Assembly: GCA_964650705.1 (NCBI GenBank)
Contig: CAZYUJ010000004.1
Location: 62,001-126,000 of the forward strand
Direction of reading: 5' to 3'
Length of the DNA stretch: 64,000 nt
Origin: Faeciplasma sp964650705
Lineage (GTDB): Bacteria; Bacillota; Clostridia; Oscillospirales; Ruminococcaceae
Positions within the stretch are counted from its first letter, which is position 1. Every line of letters starts with the position of its first letter. A program made the translations under genes and the position numbers. Positions 51,711 through 60,002 of the stretch are shown here, one piece after another. The notes under the pieces were generated by a model, which did no database searches, was not told the DNA's origin, and saw only the letters and a program-made list of their open reading frames with translations.

Positions 51711-53297
51711 ATGGCGGCAGAATATGCTATTGAACTGAAAAACATAAATAAAAGCTTTGGCAGCATAGCCGCCAATAAAAACATCTCTATCGGGCTGCGC
51801 CATGGCGAGATATTGGCTCTTCTTGGCGAAAACGGCTCGGGAAAAACAACACTTATGAACATGCTGTCGGGTATCTATAAGCCCGACAGCGGTTCGATCT
51901 TCGTCGACGGAAAAGAGGTTTCGATAAACTCTCCCGAAGATTCGAAGCGTCTCGGCATCGGTATGGTGCATCAGCACTTTAAACTTATCGATAAATTCTC
52001 CGCTGCCGATAACGTTTGGCTCGGCGCAGAAAACACGGGTTTATTCTTAAAGAAAAACCGCTACAAAAAAATAGAGGAGATGGCACAGAAGTTCGGCTTC
52101 GAGCTTGATGCTTCTAAGCTTGTTTCCAATATGTCTGTCAGCGAAAAACAGACACTTGAAATTTTAAAAGTTCTTTATTACGGCGCAAACATCATCATCC
52201 TTGATGAACCCACTGCCGTTTTGACCGTTCAGGAGATAAGAAAGCTCTTTAACGTCCTTCGCAAAATGAAGGAGGACGGTCACTCCATAATCATCATCAC
52301 TCATAAGCTTGATGAAGTTATGGAAATTTCCGACCGTGTGGCAGTATTAAGAAAAGGCGAGTACGTCGATACCGTCAACACTGCTGACACAAATCAGCAA
52401 CAGCTTACCGAACTTATGGTAGGAAAAAAGATAGATCTCAACATCGAGCGTGTAACTATTGAAAAGAAACTTCCTCTCCTCGAAATAAGAGATCTTACAA
52501 TTAATAACGATGAAAACACCGTGGCTATCGACCACGTTAACTTCTATATTCGCGGCGGCGAGATCTTGGGCGTTGCAGGAATTGCAGGTTGCGGCCAAAA
52601 GGAGCTTTGCGAAGCTATCGCGGGCCTTCGCCCCGTTCAGTCCGGTAATATCATTCACGAGGGTGAATCTATTATCGGAAAAACACCGAAGCAGATCATT
52701 GAAAAGGGAATTGCAATGAGCTTCATCCCTGAGGACAGACTCGGTATGGGTCTTGCTCCCTCTCTTTCGATCACTGATAACATGCTTTTGAAGAAGTATG
52801 CCGATTCTAAAGGCCCCTTTGTTGACAGAGCCTTGGGCAGACAGGAGGCTGAACGAGTTATCAAAGAGCTCAATGTTGTAACTCCTTCCGCTAATACACC
52901 TGTTCGTTTGCTGTCGGGCGGTAACGTCCAAAAGGTTTTGCTGGGACGCGAGATCTCTGCAGGACCCAACGTTATTGTGACTGCATACCCTGTTCGAGGA
53001 CTTGATATCAACTCTTCATATGCTATATATGATATCCTAAACGCGGAAAAGAAAAAGGGCACAGGTATTCTGTTTGTCGGCGAAGACCTCGACGTTTTGC
53101 TTGCTCTGTGTGACAAGATAATGGTTTTGTGCCACGGCAGAGTTATGGGTATCGTTAAAGCACACAAGACCACAAAGGAAGAACTCGGCTTAATGATGAC
53201 AGGCGCCCTCGACTATAAGGACGAAAAGGCGTTCGGAATCGCTAAGGACTCTCAATTTGACAACGAAACACTTGCGGGAGGTGAGCGCAGTGAGTAA
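51711..53297 (+). CDS. BMP/nucleoside ABC transporter ATPase (double ABC)
   Basis: A 528-residue cytosolic ATPase with two ABC domains. The first has Walker A GENGSGKTT and Q-loop/D-loop in good shape, with IILDEPTAVLT. The second has a degenerate Walker A (GIAGCGQKE) and signature LSGGNVQKVLL, as is usual for sugar- and nucleoside-type exporters of this kind in importers. The ATG at 51711 follows GAAAGGA. The first permease overlaps its end by 8 bases. Confidence 0.93.
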   Translation: MAAEYAIELKNINKSFGSIAANKNISIGLRHGEILALLGENGSGKTTLMNMLSGIYKPDSGSIFVDGKEVSINSPEDSKRLGIGMVHQHFKLIDKFSAADNVWLGAENTGLFLKKNRYKKIEEMAQKFGFELDASKLVSNMSVSEKQTLEILKVLYYGANIIILDEPTAVLTVQEIRKLFNVLRKMKEDGHSIIIITHKLDEVMEISDRVAVLRKGEYVDTVNTADTNQQQLTELMVGKKIDLNIERVTIEKKLPLLEIRDLTINNDENTVAIDHVNFYIRGGEILGVAGIAGCGQKELCEAIAGLRPVQSGNIIHEGESIIGKTPKQIIEKGIAMSFIPEDRLGMGLAPSLSITDNMLLKKYADSKGPFVDRALGRQEAERVIKELNVVTPSANTPVRLLSGGNVQKVLLGREISAGPNVIVTAYPVRGLDINSSYAIYDILNAEKKKGTGILFVGEDLDVLLALCDKIMVLCHGRVMGIVKAHKTTKEELGLMMTGALDYKDEKAFGIAKDSQFDNETLAGGERSE

Positions 53298-54456
53298 TAC
53301 AAACTCCTCTGTTAAAGAACCGATCATCAGAATAGTAAAGAGAACCGGCTTAAAGCTGAGTCAGATAGTTCTCATATACGTCGGCGCTATCATGCTTGCT
53401 TTGCTCATCGGTTGCATATTGCTCGCATCCCTGGGCGTAAATCCCTTCTCTTTCTATCAAAAGATGTTCACCATCGGCGTTGTAGGCAACGCTTTCCCCT
53501 ATAAATGCTTTGAGGGTTACATAAAAGTATTCACCCCATTGCTCATCGTTTCAGTTGCACTTTCCCTCGCTTATAAAATGAAATTCTGGAACGTAGGCGG
53601 CGAAGGTCAGTTCACTGTCGGCGCATTGTTCGCAGGTTTGATCTCCGCTTGGATAGGCGACAGCGCTCCTTCGATCGTTGTCCTCGTTTGTATGTGCATC
53701 GGCGGCGGTATTGCTGCGGGACTTTACGGTTCTATCGCATCAGTCTTGAAGGTCAAATTCGGCACCAACGAAACACTTATGACCTTGATGCTCAACTATA
53801 TCGCACTCTATCTGATAATGTTCTTCGGTGAGACCAAGGCTGATTGGAACCTGCTTTTGAATGAGGAATCTGCTCGTCCGATCTTCAAAACTTTCTTTGA
53901 AAACGCTTGGATGCCGACTATCAAGATCGGCAGCTTCTCGCTCAATATCTCGCTTATCATTGCATTTGTGATAACCGCTCTTGTTTATGTATACCTCAAG
54001 AAAACCAAGCAGGGATATGAGATATCTGTTGTAGGCGACAGCATCTCGACCGCAAAATACGCAGGTATGAAAACCGGAAAGATCATTATTCGCACTATCT
54101 TTATATCTGCATTCCTCATCGGTCTCGCAGGCGCCTTCTATGTTTCAACCGCACACTCCCTTTCCACTTCCGTCACCAACGACGTCGGATGGACAGGCGT
54201 TATCGTTGCATGGCTCTCAAAGCTCAACACTCTTGCAATCGTTGTGACCTCTGCACTCATCAGCGTTTTGCGTTATGGCTGTACACAGGCTGCTGCTGAA
54301 TTTGCCTCTGTTGACGCTCACTTTGCAGATCTCTTGCAAGGTATAATCCTCTTCTGTGTTTTGGCATGCGATTTCCTTACCAGATTTAAAGTCATCATCA
54401 ACATCAAGCATAAAAAGGCTTTGACTGTTGCAAACGGAGAGGGGGAGAGCAAGTGA
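53290..54456 (+). CDS. BMP/nucleoside ABC transporter permease 1
   Basis: A 388-residue inner-membrane permease with about nine to ten helices. The family segments KMKFWNVGGEGQFTVGALFAG and FGTNETLMTLMLNYIALYLIM are present. The GTG start at 53290 follows GGGAGGTG and overlaps the ATPase stop by 8 bases. It pairs with the next gene to form the membrane channel. Confidence 0.92.
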   Translation: MSNTNSSVKEPIIRIVKRTGLKLSQIVLIYVGAIMLALLIGCILLASLGVNPFSFYQKMFTIGVVGNAFPYKCFEGYIKVFTPLLIVSVALSLAYKMKFWNVGGEGQFTVGALFAGLISAWIGDSAPSIVVLVCMCIGGGIAAGLYGSIASVLKVKFGTNETLMTLMLNYIALYLIMFFGETKADWNLLLNEESARPIFKTFFENAWMPTIKIGSFSLNISLIIAFVITALVYVYLKKTKQGYEISVVGDSISTAKYAGMKTGKIIIRTIFISAFLIGLAGAFYVSTAHSLSTSVTNDVGWTGVIVAWLSKLNTLAIVVTSALISVLRYGCTQAAAEFASVDAHFADLLQGIILFCVLACDFLTRFKVIINIKHKKALTVANGEGESK

Positions 54457-55454
54457 ATAAAGAAGCTTTTGAAATTTTAATAAATTTCATATTCAGTATC
54501 GTTGTATACAGCATTCCCTTGCTCTATGGTACTGTCGGTGAGATAATCACAGAAAAATCCGGCTCTCTTAACCTCGGTGTTGAGGGTACGATGGCTATCG
54601 GCGGCGTCGCAGGATACATAATCGGATGCCGAACAAACTCTATCGTTATCGGAATCATTGCCTCAATGATCTTTGGCGCTCTTTGCGGACTCGTATTCTC
54701 CTTCCTAACGGTCACGCTTCAAGCAAACCAAAACGTAACCGGTCTTACAATGACCACCTTCGGTCTGGGTGTATATTTCTTTGTCGGCAACGGCTTAGCA
54801 TCTGCCGGCAAATGGCCTGTGATGACAGAGCATTCTTCCATCTTCTCTGCTTGGGAGGCAAAGATCCCTGTTTTGTCCGAGATCCCCGTTATAGGAAAGA
54901 TTCTGTTCTCGTATAACATTTTTGTATACTTGGCTGTAGTGATCGCGATCATAGCGTTCCTTTATATGAAGTATACAAAAATGGGTCTCAAGATGCGTGC
55001 TATCGGTGAAAACCCCGGTGCCGCCGACTCTTTGGGCGTTAATGTTATTGCATATAAGTACATCCACATAATGATCGGCTCTGCTATCATGGGTATCGGC
55101 GGACTTTATATGGGTCTCAACCTCGGCGGAAGCTTTGAGGGAAGTACCTGCTGGATCAACGGCTATGGCTGGATCGCAATTGCTCTCGTAATCTTTGCGG
55201 GATGGAATACGGTTTCTGCGATCTTGGGCACACTCGTTTTCGGTTTCTTCAACACCTTACAGGTATACAACTCTGACCTTGCATATGCCTTCCCCAAAGC
55301 TTTGGGCTGGCTTTCAAAGGTTCCTCCGCACCTCTTCAAGGCGCTTCCTTTCATCATCACTGCTATCGTATTGTTCGTAGCATCTGTTCGAAAGAAAAAG
55401 AATCCTAATGAGCCTTCTGCATGCGGCGTTAACTATTATCGTGAGGATAGATAA
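54453..55454 (+). CDS. BMP/nucleoside ABC transporter permease 2
   Basis: A 333-residue inner-membrane permease with about eight helices. Typical motifs are ITEKSGSLNLGVEGTMAIGG near residue 30 and MRAIGENPGAADSLGVNV near 178. It starts with GTG inside the GTGA overlap with the upstream stop. A strong terminator follows. The complete BMP-ATPase-permease-permease set is likely a purine nucleoside importer. Confidence 0.92.
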   Translation: MNKEAFEILINFIFSIVVYSIPLLYGTVGEIITEKSGSLNLGVEGTMAIGGVAGYIIGCRTNSIVIGIIASMIFGALCGLVFSFLTVTLQANQNVTGLTMTTFGLGVYFFVGNGLASAGKWPVMTEHSSIFSAWEAKIPVLSEIPVIGKILFSYNIFVYLAVVIAIIAFLYMKYTKMGLKMRAIGENPGAADSLGVNVIAYKYIHIMIGSAIMGIGGLYMGLNLGGSFEGSTCWINGYGWIAIALVIFAGWNTVSAILGTLVFGFFNTLQVYNSDLAYAFPKALGWLSKVPPHLFKALPFIITAIVLFVASVRKKKNPNEPSACGVNYYREDR

Positions 55455-55462
55455 TTTGAATT

Positions 55463-55495
55463 TTGCGGCACGGTGTCAATCGTGCCGCATTTTTT
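55463..55495 (+). terminator. Terminator of the nucleoside ABC operon
   Basis: TGCGGCACG/CGTGCCGCA with a T-run. Confidence 0.85.
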
Positions 55496-55530
55496 GTATT
55501 TATGCATATTGAATGAATAATATGCATAAA

Positions 55531-55544
55531 TGAATCATTATGCA
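55531..55544. promoter_or_regulatory. ArgR-like box (distal)
   Basis: TGAATCATTATGCA matches the ARG-box half-site pattern TGAAT-N4-ATKCA. Additional TATGCATA motifs flank it in a 50-base AT-rich stretch. Confidence 0.5.
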
Positions 55545-55642
55545 TAATATTCTGTCGATTTTAGCAGGAAGACATCTGTTCTATAGTTAATATTGCACAT
55601 AATACCGTGCGCGTTTTGTGTTATATTCGTATATTTATTCGC

Positions 55643-55672
55643 TTGACATTGCATATTTATGCATGATATAAT
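55643..55672 (+). promoter_or_regulatory. Promoter of the amino-acid ABC operon with embedded ArgR-like box
   Basis: TTGACA and TATAAT with 18-base spacing; TGCATATTTATGCA (55650-55663) fills the spacer, where a bound ArgR hexamer would exclude polymerase. Confidence 0.6.
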
Positions 55673-55731
55673 ATAGCCATACTGATCCCCGAGATAAGCG
55701 ATAGGGGATATACATAAAGGAGAAATTTCAC

Positions 55732-56526
55732 ATGAAAAAGATCATATCAATTATTTTAGCCACAGTAATGGCACTCACACTTTTCGTTGCTTGCGGCAAC
55801 ACTGAAGACGGTACTTTAGTTATGGCAACCAACGCTGCTTTCCCTCCCTATGAATATAAGGACGGCGACAGCTTCGCAGGTATCGACATCGAGATCGCAA
55901 GTCTTATTGCTGAAAAGCTTGGCTTGGAGCTCGTTATCGAAGACGTTGAGTTCGGCTCTATCATCACCGGTGTTCAGTCCGGTAAATATGATATCGGCAT
56001 CGCAGGATTGACCGTTACAGATGAGCGTTTGACTCAGGTCAACTTCTCTACCTCTTATGCTACCGGCATTCAGGTTATGATCGTTAAGGAAGATTCACCG
56101 ATCACTTCTATTGACGACTGCTTCAACTATGATGAAGAAGGCAACCCTGTTTCCTTGAAGATCGAAAACATCAAGATCGGCGTACAGGAAAACACCACCG
56201 GCGATATCTATTGCTCTGACAGCGTTGATAACTGGGGCTTCGGCGAAGACAACGTTGTTCGTTATAAGACAGGTCCTGATGCTGTTTCCGCACTCATCAA
56301 GGGCGACGTTGACGTTGTTGTAATCGACAACGAACCTGCTAAGAGCTTCGTTGCAGCTAACGAGGGCATCAAGATCCTCGAAACCGAATATGCATATGAA
56401 GATTATGCAATCGCTATCGCTAAGGAAAATGAACAGCTTCTTGCTGATGTCAACAAGGCTTTGGCTGAACTTACCGAATCCGGTGAGATCCAGAAGATCA
56501 TCGACAAGTACATTTCCGCTGAATAA
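55732..56526 (+). CDS. Amino-acid ABC transporter substrate-binding lipoprotein
   Basis: A 264-residue exported lipoprotein of the polar amino-acid type, lipobox FVACG. The ligand-site motifs are ATNAAFPPYEYKDG near residue 32, GIDIEIASLIAEKLGL, and VNFSTSYATGIQVM. Basic amino-acid transporters of this type carry similar motifs, and the ArgR-like boxes upstream suggest arginine, lysine or histidine, but the ligand is not proven. Permease and ATPase genes follow. Confidence 0.92.
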   Translation: MKKIISIILATVMALTLFVACGNTEDGTLVMATNAAFPPYEYKDGDSFAGIDIEIASLIAEKLGLELVIEDVEFGSIITGVQSGKYDIGIAGLTVTDERLTQVNFSTSYATGIQVMIVKEDSPITSIDDCFNYDEEGNPVSLKIENIKIGVQENTTGDIYCSDSVDNWGFGEDNVVRYKTGPDAVSALIKGDVDVVVIDNEPAKSFVAANEGIKILETEYAYEDYAIAIAKENEQLLADVNKALAELTESGEIQKIIDKYISAE

Positions 56527-56615
56527 TTATCACATCGCTTAAAACAAGAATATGCAATGGCTCTGATGGGTCATTGCTATTCTTGCGTATAAACACTTTT
56601 TGAAAGGAACGCAAT

Positions 56616-57350
56616 ATGGCTGAATTCTTTAATAAACTTAAAGCTGATTTCATCCTTAATTTCATCGACGGCGACAGGTGGAAATGGCTTGTTGAAGGCT
56701 TGGGAAACACCCTTTTGATCACATTCTTCGCTACCATGATAGGTATTCTTATCGGTGTGGTGATAGCCGCAGTTCGTTCTACCTATGACAAGAACTATGA
56801 GACACTTAAAAAACAGGGCGGAGTCAAGTTTGTTGTTTCATGGATACTCAACTTTATCTGCAACATCTATCTGACTGTCATCCGCGGTACACCTGTTGTC
56901 GTTCAGCTCTTGATCATCTATTTCGTTATACTTGCTTCTGTTCGCAACAGCGTTCTTGTTGCTGTTTTGGCATTCGGTCTTAACTCCGGCGCATATGTTG
57001 CTGAGATCTTCCGCGGAGGGATCCTTTCCATCGACAACGGTCAGTTCGAGGCAGGACGTTCTTTGGGCTTCAACTACTTCCAAACTATGATATACATAGT
57101 AATTCCACAGGTAATAAAGAATACTTTGCCCACACTTTGCAACGAATTCATCGTTTTACTCAAGGAAACATCTGTTGCGGGCTATGTAGGCATCATGGAT
57201 CTTACCAAAGCCGGTGACCTTATCAGAGGACGAACCTTCTCGGCTTTCATGCCGCTCATCGCTGTTGCACTCATCTATTTGATAGTTGTTGTTATCTTAA
57301 CTCAGCTCGTTAAGATTCTGGAGAGGAGGTTGAGAAGAAGTGAGCGCTAA
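56616..57350 (+). CDS. Amino-acid ABC transporter permease
   Basis: A 244-residue inner-membrane permease of the HisMQ type. It has about five helices, the permease motif EAGRSLGFNYFQTM near residue 145, and ETSVAGYVGIMDL. Upstream AAAGGA marks the start. It overlaps the ATPase gene by 11 bases. Confidence 0.93.
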   Translation: MAEFFNKLKADFILNFIDGDRWKWLVEGLGNTLLITFFATMIGILIGVVIAAVRSTYDKNYETLKKQGGVKFVVSWILNFICNIYLTVIRGTPVVVQLLIIYFVILASVRNSVLVAVLAFGLNSGAYVAEIFRGGILSIDNGQFEAGRSLGFNYFQTMIYIVIPQVIKNTLPTLCNEFIVLLKETSVAGYVGIMDLTKAGDLIRGRTFSAFMPLIAVALIYLIVVVILTQLVKILERRLRRSER

Positions 57351-58086
57351 TGAAGTTATTATTCAAACCGTTGATTTGAAGAAGTTTTATAAAGGCGACA
57401 AGATCAAGGCGCTGAACGGTGTTTCCGCGAGCGTCAATAAGGGCGAAGTCGTTGTTATCATCGGCCCCTCAGGAAGCGGAAAATCAACCTTCCTTCGCTC
57501 CTTAAACCTCTTGGAGCTCCCTTCAAGCGGTTCTATCTTCTTTAACGGTACGGATATCGCTGCAAAGAACGTAAATATAAACGTTCACCGTCAGAAGATG
57601 GGAATGGTGTTCCAGCACTTTAACCTTTTCCCTCATATGACCATCCTTAAGAATATGACAGTTGCGCCTGTTAAGCTACTTGGCAGATCTAAAGAGGAAG
57701 CCGAAGCCAAGGCTATGCAGCTTTTGGAGCGTGTCGGACTTGCTGACAGAGCCGATTCTTATCCCAGCCAGCTTTCGGGCGGTCAAAAGCAAAGAATCGC
57801 TATCGTCCGTGCTCTTTGTATGGAGCCTGAGGTCATGCTCTTTGATGAACCTACATCCGCACTTGACCCTGAAATGGTCGGCGAAGTCTTGGATCTCATC
57901 AAACAGCTCGCGAACGAAGGCATGACGATGGTTGTAGTTACCCATGAAATGGGCTTTGCAAAAGAGGTTGCCGACCGTGTCATCTTTATGGACGAAGGAA
58001 AGATCATTGAACAGGGCACACCGGAGGATATCTTCAACAACCCGCAAAACCCTCGCTTGAAGGATTTCTTGTCAAAAGTATTGTAA
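57340..58086 (+). CDS. Amino-acid ABC transporter ATPase (GlnQ-type)
   Basis: A 248-residue ABC ATPase with Walker A GPSGSGKST, signature LSGGQKQRIAIVRAL, Walker B VMLFDEPTSALDP and the H-loop VTHEMGFA. It starts with GTG within the end of the permease gene after GGAGG. A terminator follows. Confidence 0.94.
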   Translation: MSANEVIIQTVDLKKFYKGDKIKALNGVSASVNKGEVVVIIGPSGSGKSTFLRSLNLLELPSSGSIFFNGTDIAAKNVNINVHRQKMGMVFQHFNLFPHMTILKNMTVAPVKLLGRSKEEAEAKAMQLLERVGLADRADSYPSQLSGGQKQRIAIVRALCMEPEVMLFDEPTSALDPEMVGEVLDLIKQLANEGMTMVVVTHEMGFAKEVADRVIFMDEGKIIEQGTPEDIFNNPQNPRLKDFLSKVL

Positions 58087-58090
58087 AGTA

Positions 58091-58119
58091 AAAAGCCTTG
58101 CCACAGAAGCAAGGCTTTT
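58091..58119 (+). terminator. Terminator of the amino-acid ABC operon
   Basis: AAAAGCCTTGC and its complement with a 7-base loop, T-run. Confidence 0.88.
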
Positions 58120-58126
58120 TGTTTGC

Positions 58127-58260
58127 AAAAATGTGGCGCGCTCCGCGCGCAAATGCGGCACTCGCGGCTTCGCCGCCACGCCGCTCAGCGGCGCCCACGG
58201 CTCGCCCCGCCCCTTCGGGGCGCACGCTCGCCACTCGGCGCCGCTTTCGCTGCAAGCAAT
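58127..58260. repeat. GC-rich palindromic spacer
   Basis: A very GC-rich stretch with overlapping palindromes (GCGCGC, GGCTTCGCCGCC, CCCCTTCGGGG). No gene is recognised. It resembles the spacer near 23.7 kb. Confidence 0.55.
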
Positions 58261-58327
58261 GCTTGCAAATATGAAAGCCCTATGCCGCAGCTTAAAGCTT
58301 TTCATTGGCATTCGGCACTACAAACAA

Positions 58328-58352
58328 AAAACGCCACCCTTTGGATGGCGTT
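58328..58352 (-). terminator. Terminator of tRNA-Ala (CGC)
   Basis: AACGCCATCC/GGGTGGCGTT with T-run on the minus strand. Confidence 0.75.
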
Positions 58353-58358
58353 TCGTTT

Positions 58359-58434
58359 TGGTGGACCCGAAGGGATTCGAACCCTCGGTCTCCGCGTTGC
58401 GAACGCGGCGCTTTCCCAACTAAGCTACGAGCCC
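58359..58434 (-). tRNA. tRNA-Ala (CGC)
   Basis: Acceptor GGGCTCG with CGGGTCC, anticodon loop TTCGCAA giving CGC, encoded CCA. Confidence 0.92.
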
Positions 58435-58450
58435 AAATATTTTTAATCAA

Positions 58451-58476
58451 AAAGCAACCCGATTAAGGGTTGCCTT
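58451..58476 (-). terminator. Terminator of tRNA-Ala (GGC)
   Basis: GGCAACCCTT/CGGGTTGC-type stem with TTTTT on the minus strand, three bases past the tRNA. Confidence 0.7.
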
Positions 58477-58478
58477 TT

Positions 58479-58554
58479 TGGTGGAGCATACGGGATTCGA
58501 ACCCGTGACCTCCACACTGCCAGTGTGGCGCGCTTCCAACTGCGCTAATACCCC
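58479..58554 (-). tRNA. tRNA-Ala (GGC)
   Basis: Acceptor GGGGTAT with ATGCTCC, anticodon loop CTGGCAG giving GGC, encoded CCA. The two neighbouring Ala tRNAs read different codons. Confidence 0.92.
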
Positions 58555-58629
58555 ATACGCATATAATAGCACATATCATATCAAATTTCAAGTAGTGCCG
58601 TAAGTTTTTATCCACTTTTTTATTAGCTG

Positions 58630-58659
58630 TTGACAAGTAAACTCTGTCTTTGTTATAAT
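58630..58659 (+). promoter_or_regulatory. Strong promoter of the unknown gene at 58.7 kb
   Basis: TTGACA and TATAAT with 18-base spacing and an extended -10 TG. The start of transcription should be near 58666. Confidence 0.8.
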
Positions 58660-58672
58660 CGTTTCAGTGGCA

Positions 58673-58740
58673 GGGGATGGCACCCATAACAAAAAACAGC
58701 GGTCACATTGTTATTTAATTGCAAAGGGGATGACACCCAT
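58673..58740 (+). repeat. Tandem leader repeat GGGGATGRCACCCAT
   Basis: Two 15-base copies (58673-58687 and 58726-58740) differ at one base and are 53 bases apart. Each has complementary GGG and CCC ends and could form a small stem. The second contains the likely start codon of the downstream gene. Confidence 0.6.
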
Positions 58741-59356
58741 CGAAAAAAACGTTATTGTAATTGATGAGCAAGGAAATAAAATCGGAGCGACCTACCCTAA
58801 ACGGGCAAAGGGTCTTATTAAAAAAGGCAGGGCACGCTCGATAGACGATAACACAATATGCCTTGCGTGTCCGCCAAATGTTTTTTTGGAGGATTTTGAA
58901 ATGACAGATTTAGTTATAGATAAAGCCACAGGTGAAGTTATTGATACCGTTGATATCAGCGATACATCCGAAACCATAGCATCATTCGAATCTCAGCCCG
59001 AGCTTACTATCGGTTACATTATAAAACAGATTGAAAAGATCTCATCGCAAACCGCCTATTTAAACGAGGCTATCAAAGAGATCTCCGAGATCCAGCTCGG
59101 CTCTCCCGGCGTAATGGGCGCCGGTGAAAAAGCAAATGCAATTGCAGACGTCGTCAGATGCCGTGAGACCACAAATCAAAAGCTTATTTCTTTCTATGAA
59201 AAGCTTTATGATGATTTGAAGCCGGAAAGAAAAAACGAGATGTTCACGGCAAGGTACAAAGCCTTACAAATAGTTGAGACTGCAATTGAAAATGTTGAAA
59301 TGAGCGGTGACGAAATTGCTTCGCTTTTAGATGCGCTTCGCTATATTGAAAACTAA
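58730..59356 (+). CDS. Conserved hypothetical protein
   Basis: A 208-residue protein from the ATG at 58730. Residues 4-50 (VIVIDEQGNKIGATYPKRAKGLIKKGRARSIDD split over two strands, then CLACPPN) form a small basic beta-rich module that I recognise as recurring in Clostridia proteins without a known function. The rest is acidic and helical, including a probable coiled coil (residues 95-140). The start is uncertain: AAAGGGG abuts ATG, and a GTG at 58667 at the predicted transcript start is an alternative. No membrane segment is present. Confidence 0.6.
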   Translation: MTPIEKNVIVIDEQGNKIGATYPKRAKGLIKKGRARSIDDNTICLACPPNVFLEDFEMTDLVIDKATGEVIDTVDISDTSETIASFESQPELTIGYIIKQIEKISSQTAYLNEAIKEISEIQLGSPGVMGAGEKANAIADVVRCRETTNQKLISFYEKLYDDLKPERKNEMFTARYKALQIVETAIENVEMSGDEIASLLDALRYIEN

Positions 59357-59457
59357 ACCTAACCCCGCCTGATCTTACGATCGGGCGGTTTTCTATTGCA
59401 ATTTTGTTTATATTGCGCTACAATTATCTCATATCACAAAGCAAAGGATCCCTAACG

Positions 59458-59940
59458 ATGAAAGTAACAAAAGCAACTCTATCCGACCTCGAAAACATTC
59501 TCCCTATATACGAAAGAGCGCGCGAATATATGCGTCAAACAGGCAACCCGAATCAGTGGAAGACCACAAACCCAACGCCTGAAATGATAACAGAGGATAT
59601 CAAGGACGGCAATTTATATATGCTTCAAAGCGGCAACGGAATCGAAGCAGTCTTCGCCTTCATTCAAGGCGAAGACCCGACCTATAACGTCATAGACGGT
59701 GCATGGCTTAACGATAAACCCTACCATGCCGTTCACCGTGTTGCAAGTGCCGGCAAAAGCAGGGGAGTGCTTAAGCTTTGCATGGAATATTGCCTACAGT
59801 TTACTTCTGAAATAAGAATCGACACACACGAAGACAATAAGATCATGCAGCACTCGCTCGAGAAACTCGGCTTCAAGCGCTGCGGAATTATAAGACTTCA
59901 AAACGGTGAGCCGAGAATTGCATATCACTTATCAAAATAA
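59458..59940 (+). CDS. GNAT family N-acetyltransferase
   Basis: A 160-residue acetyltransferase. The GNAT order is visible: ATLSDLENILPIYERAREYM, HRVASAGKSRGVLK with the acetyl-CoA loop near residue 100, then IDTHEDNKIMQHSLEKLGFKRCGI, the usual C-terminal motif. AAAGGATC lies upstream of the ATG at 59458. Substrate is unknown. Confidence 0.88.
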   Translation: MKVTKATLSDLENILPIYERAREYMRQTGNPNQWKTTNPTPEMITEDIKDGNLYMLQSGNGIEAVFAFIQGEDPTYNVIDGAWLNDKPYHAVHRVASAGKSRGVLKLCMEYCLQFTSEIRIDTHEDNKIMQHSLEKLGFKRCGIIRLQNGEPRIAYHLSK

Positions 59941-59941
59941 C

Positions 59942-59972
59942 AAAACAGCGGCTGAGATCCGGTCGCTGTTTT
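59942..59972. terminator. Terminator between GNAT and the convergent surface-protein gene
   Basis: AAAACAGCG/CGCTGTTTT with a 13-base loop and T-rich end. Confidence 0.7.
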
Positions 59973-60002
59973 GCTTTATAGATATAGAGGAGTAAGGTTG
60001 TC

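Noticed and set aside
58673..58740. Guanidine-II (mini-ykkC) riboswitch
   Set aside because: Tandem small hairpins are present but without the ACGR loops that define the class.
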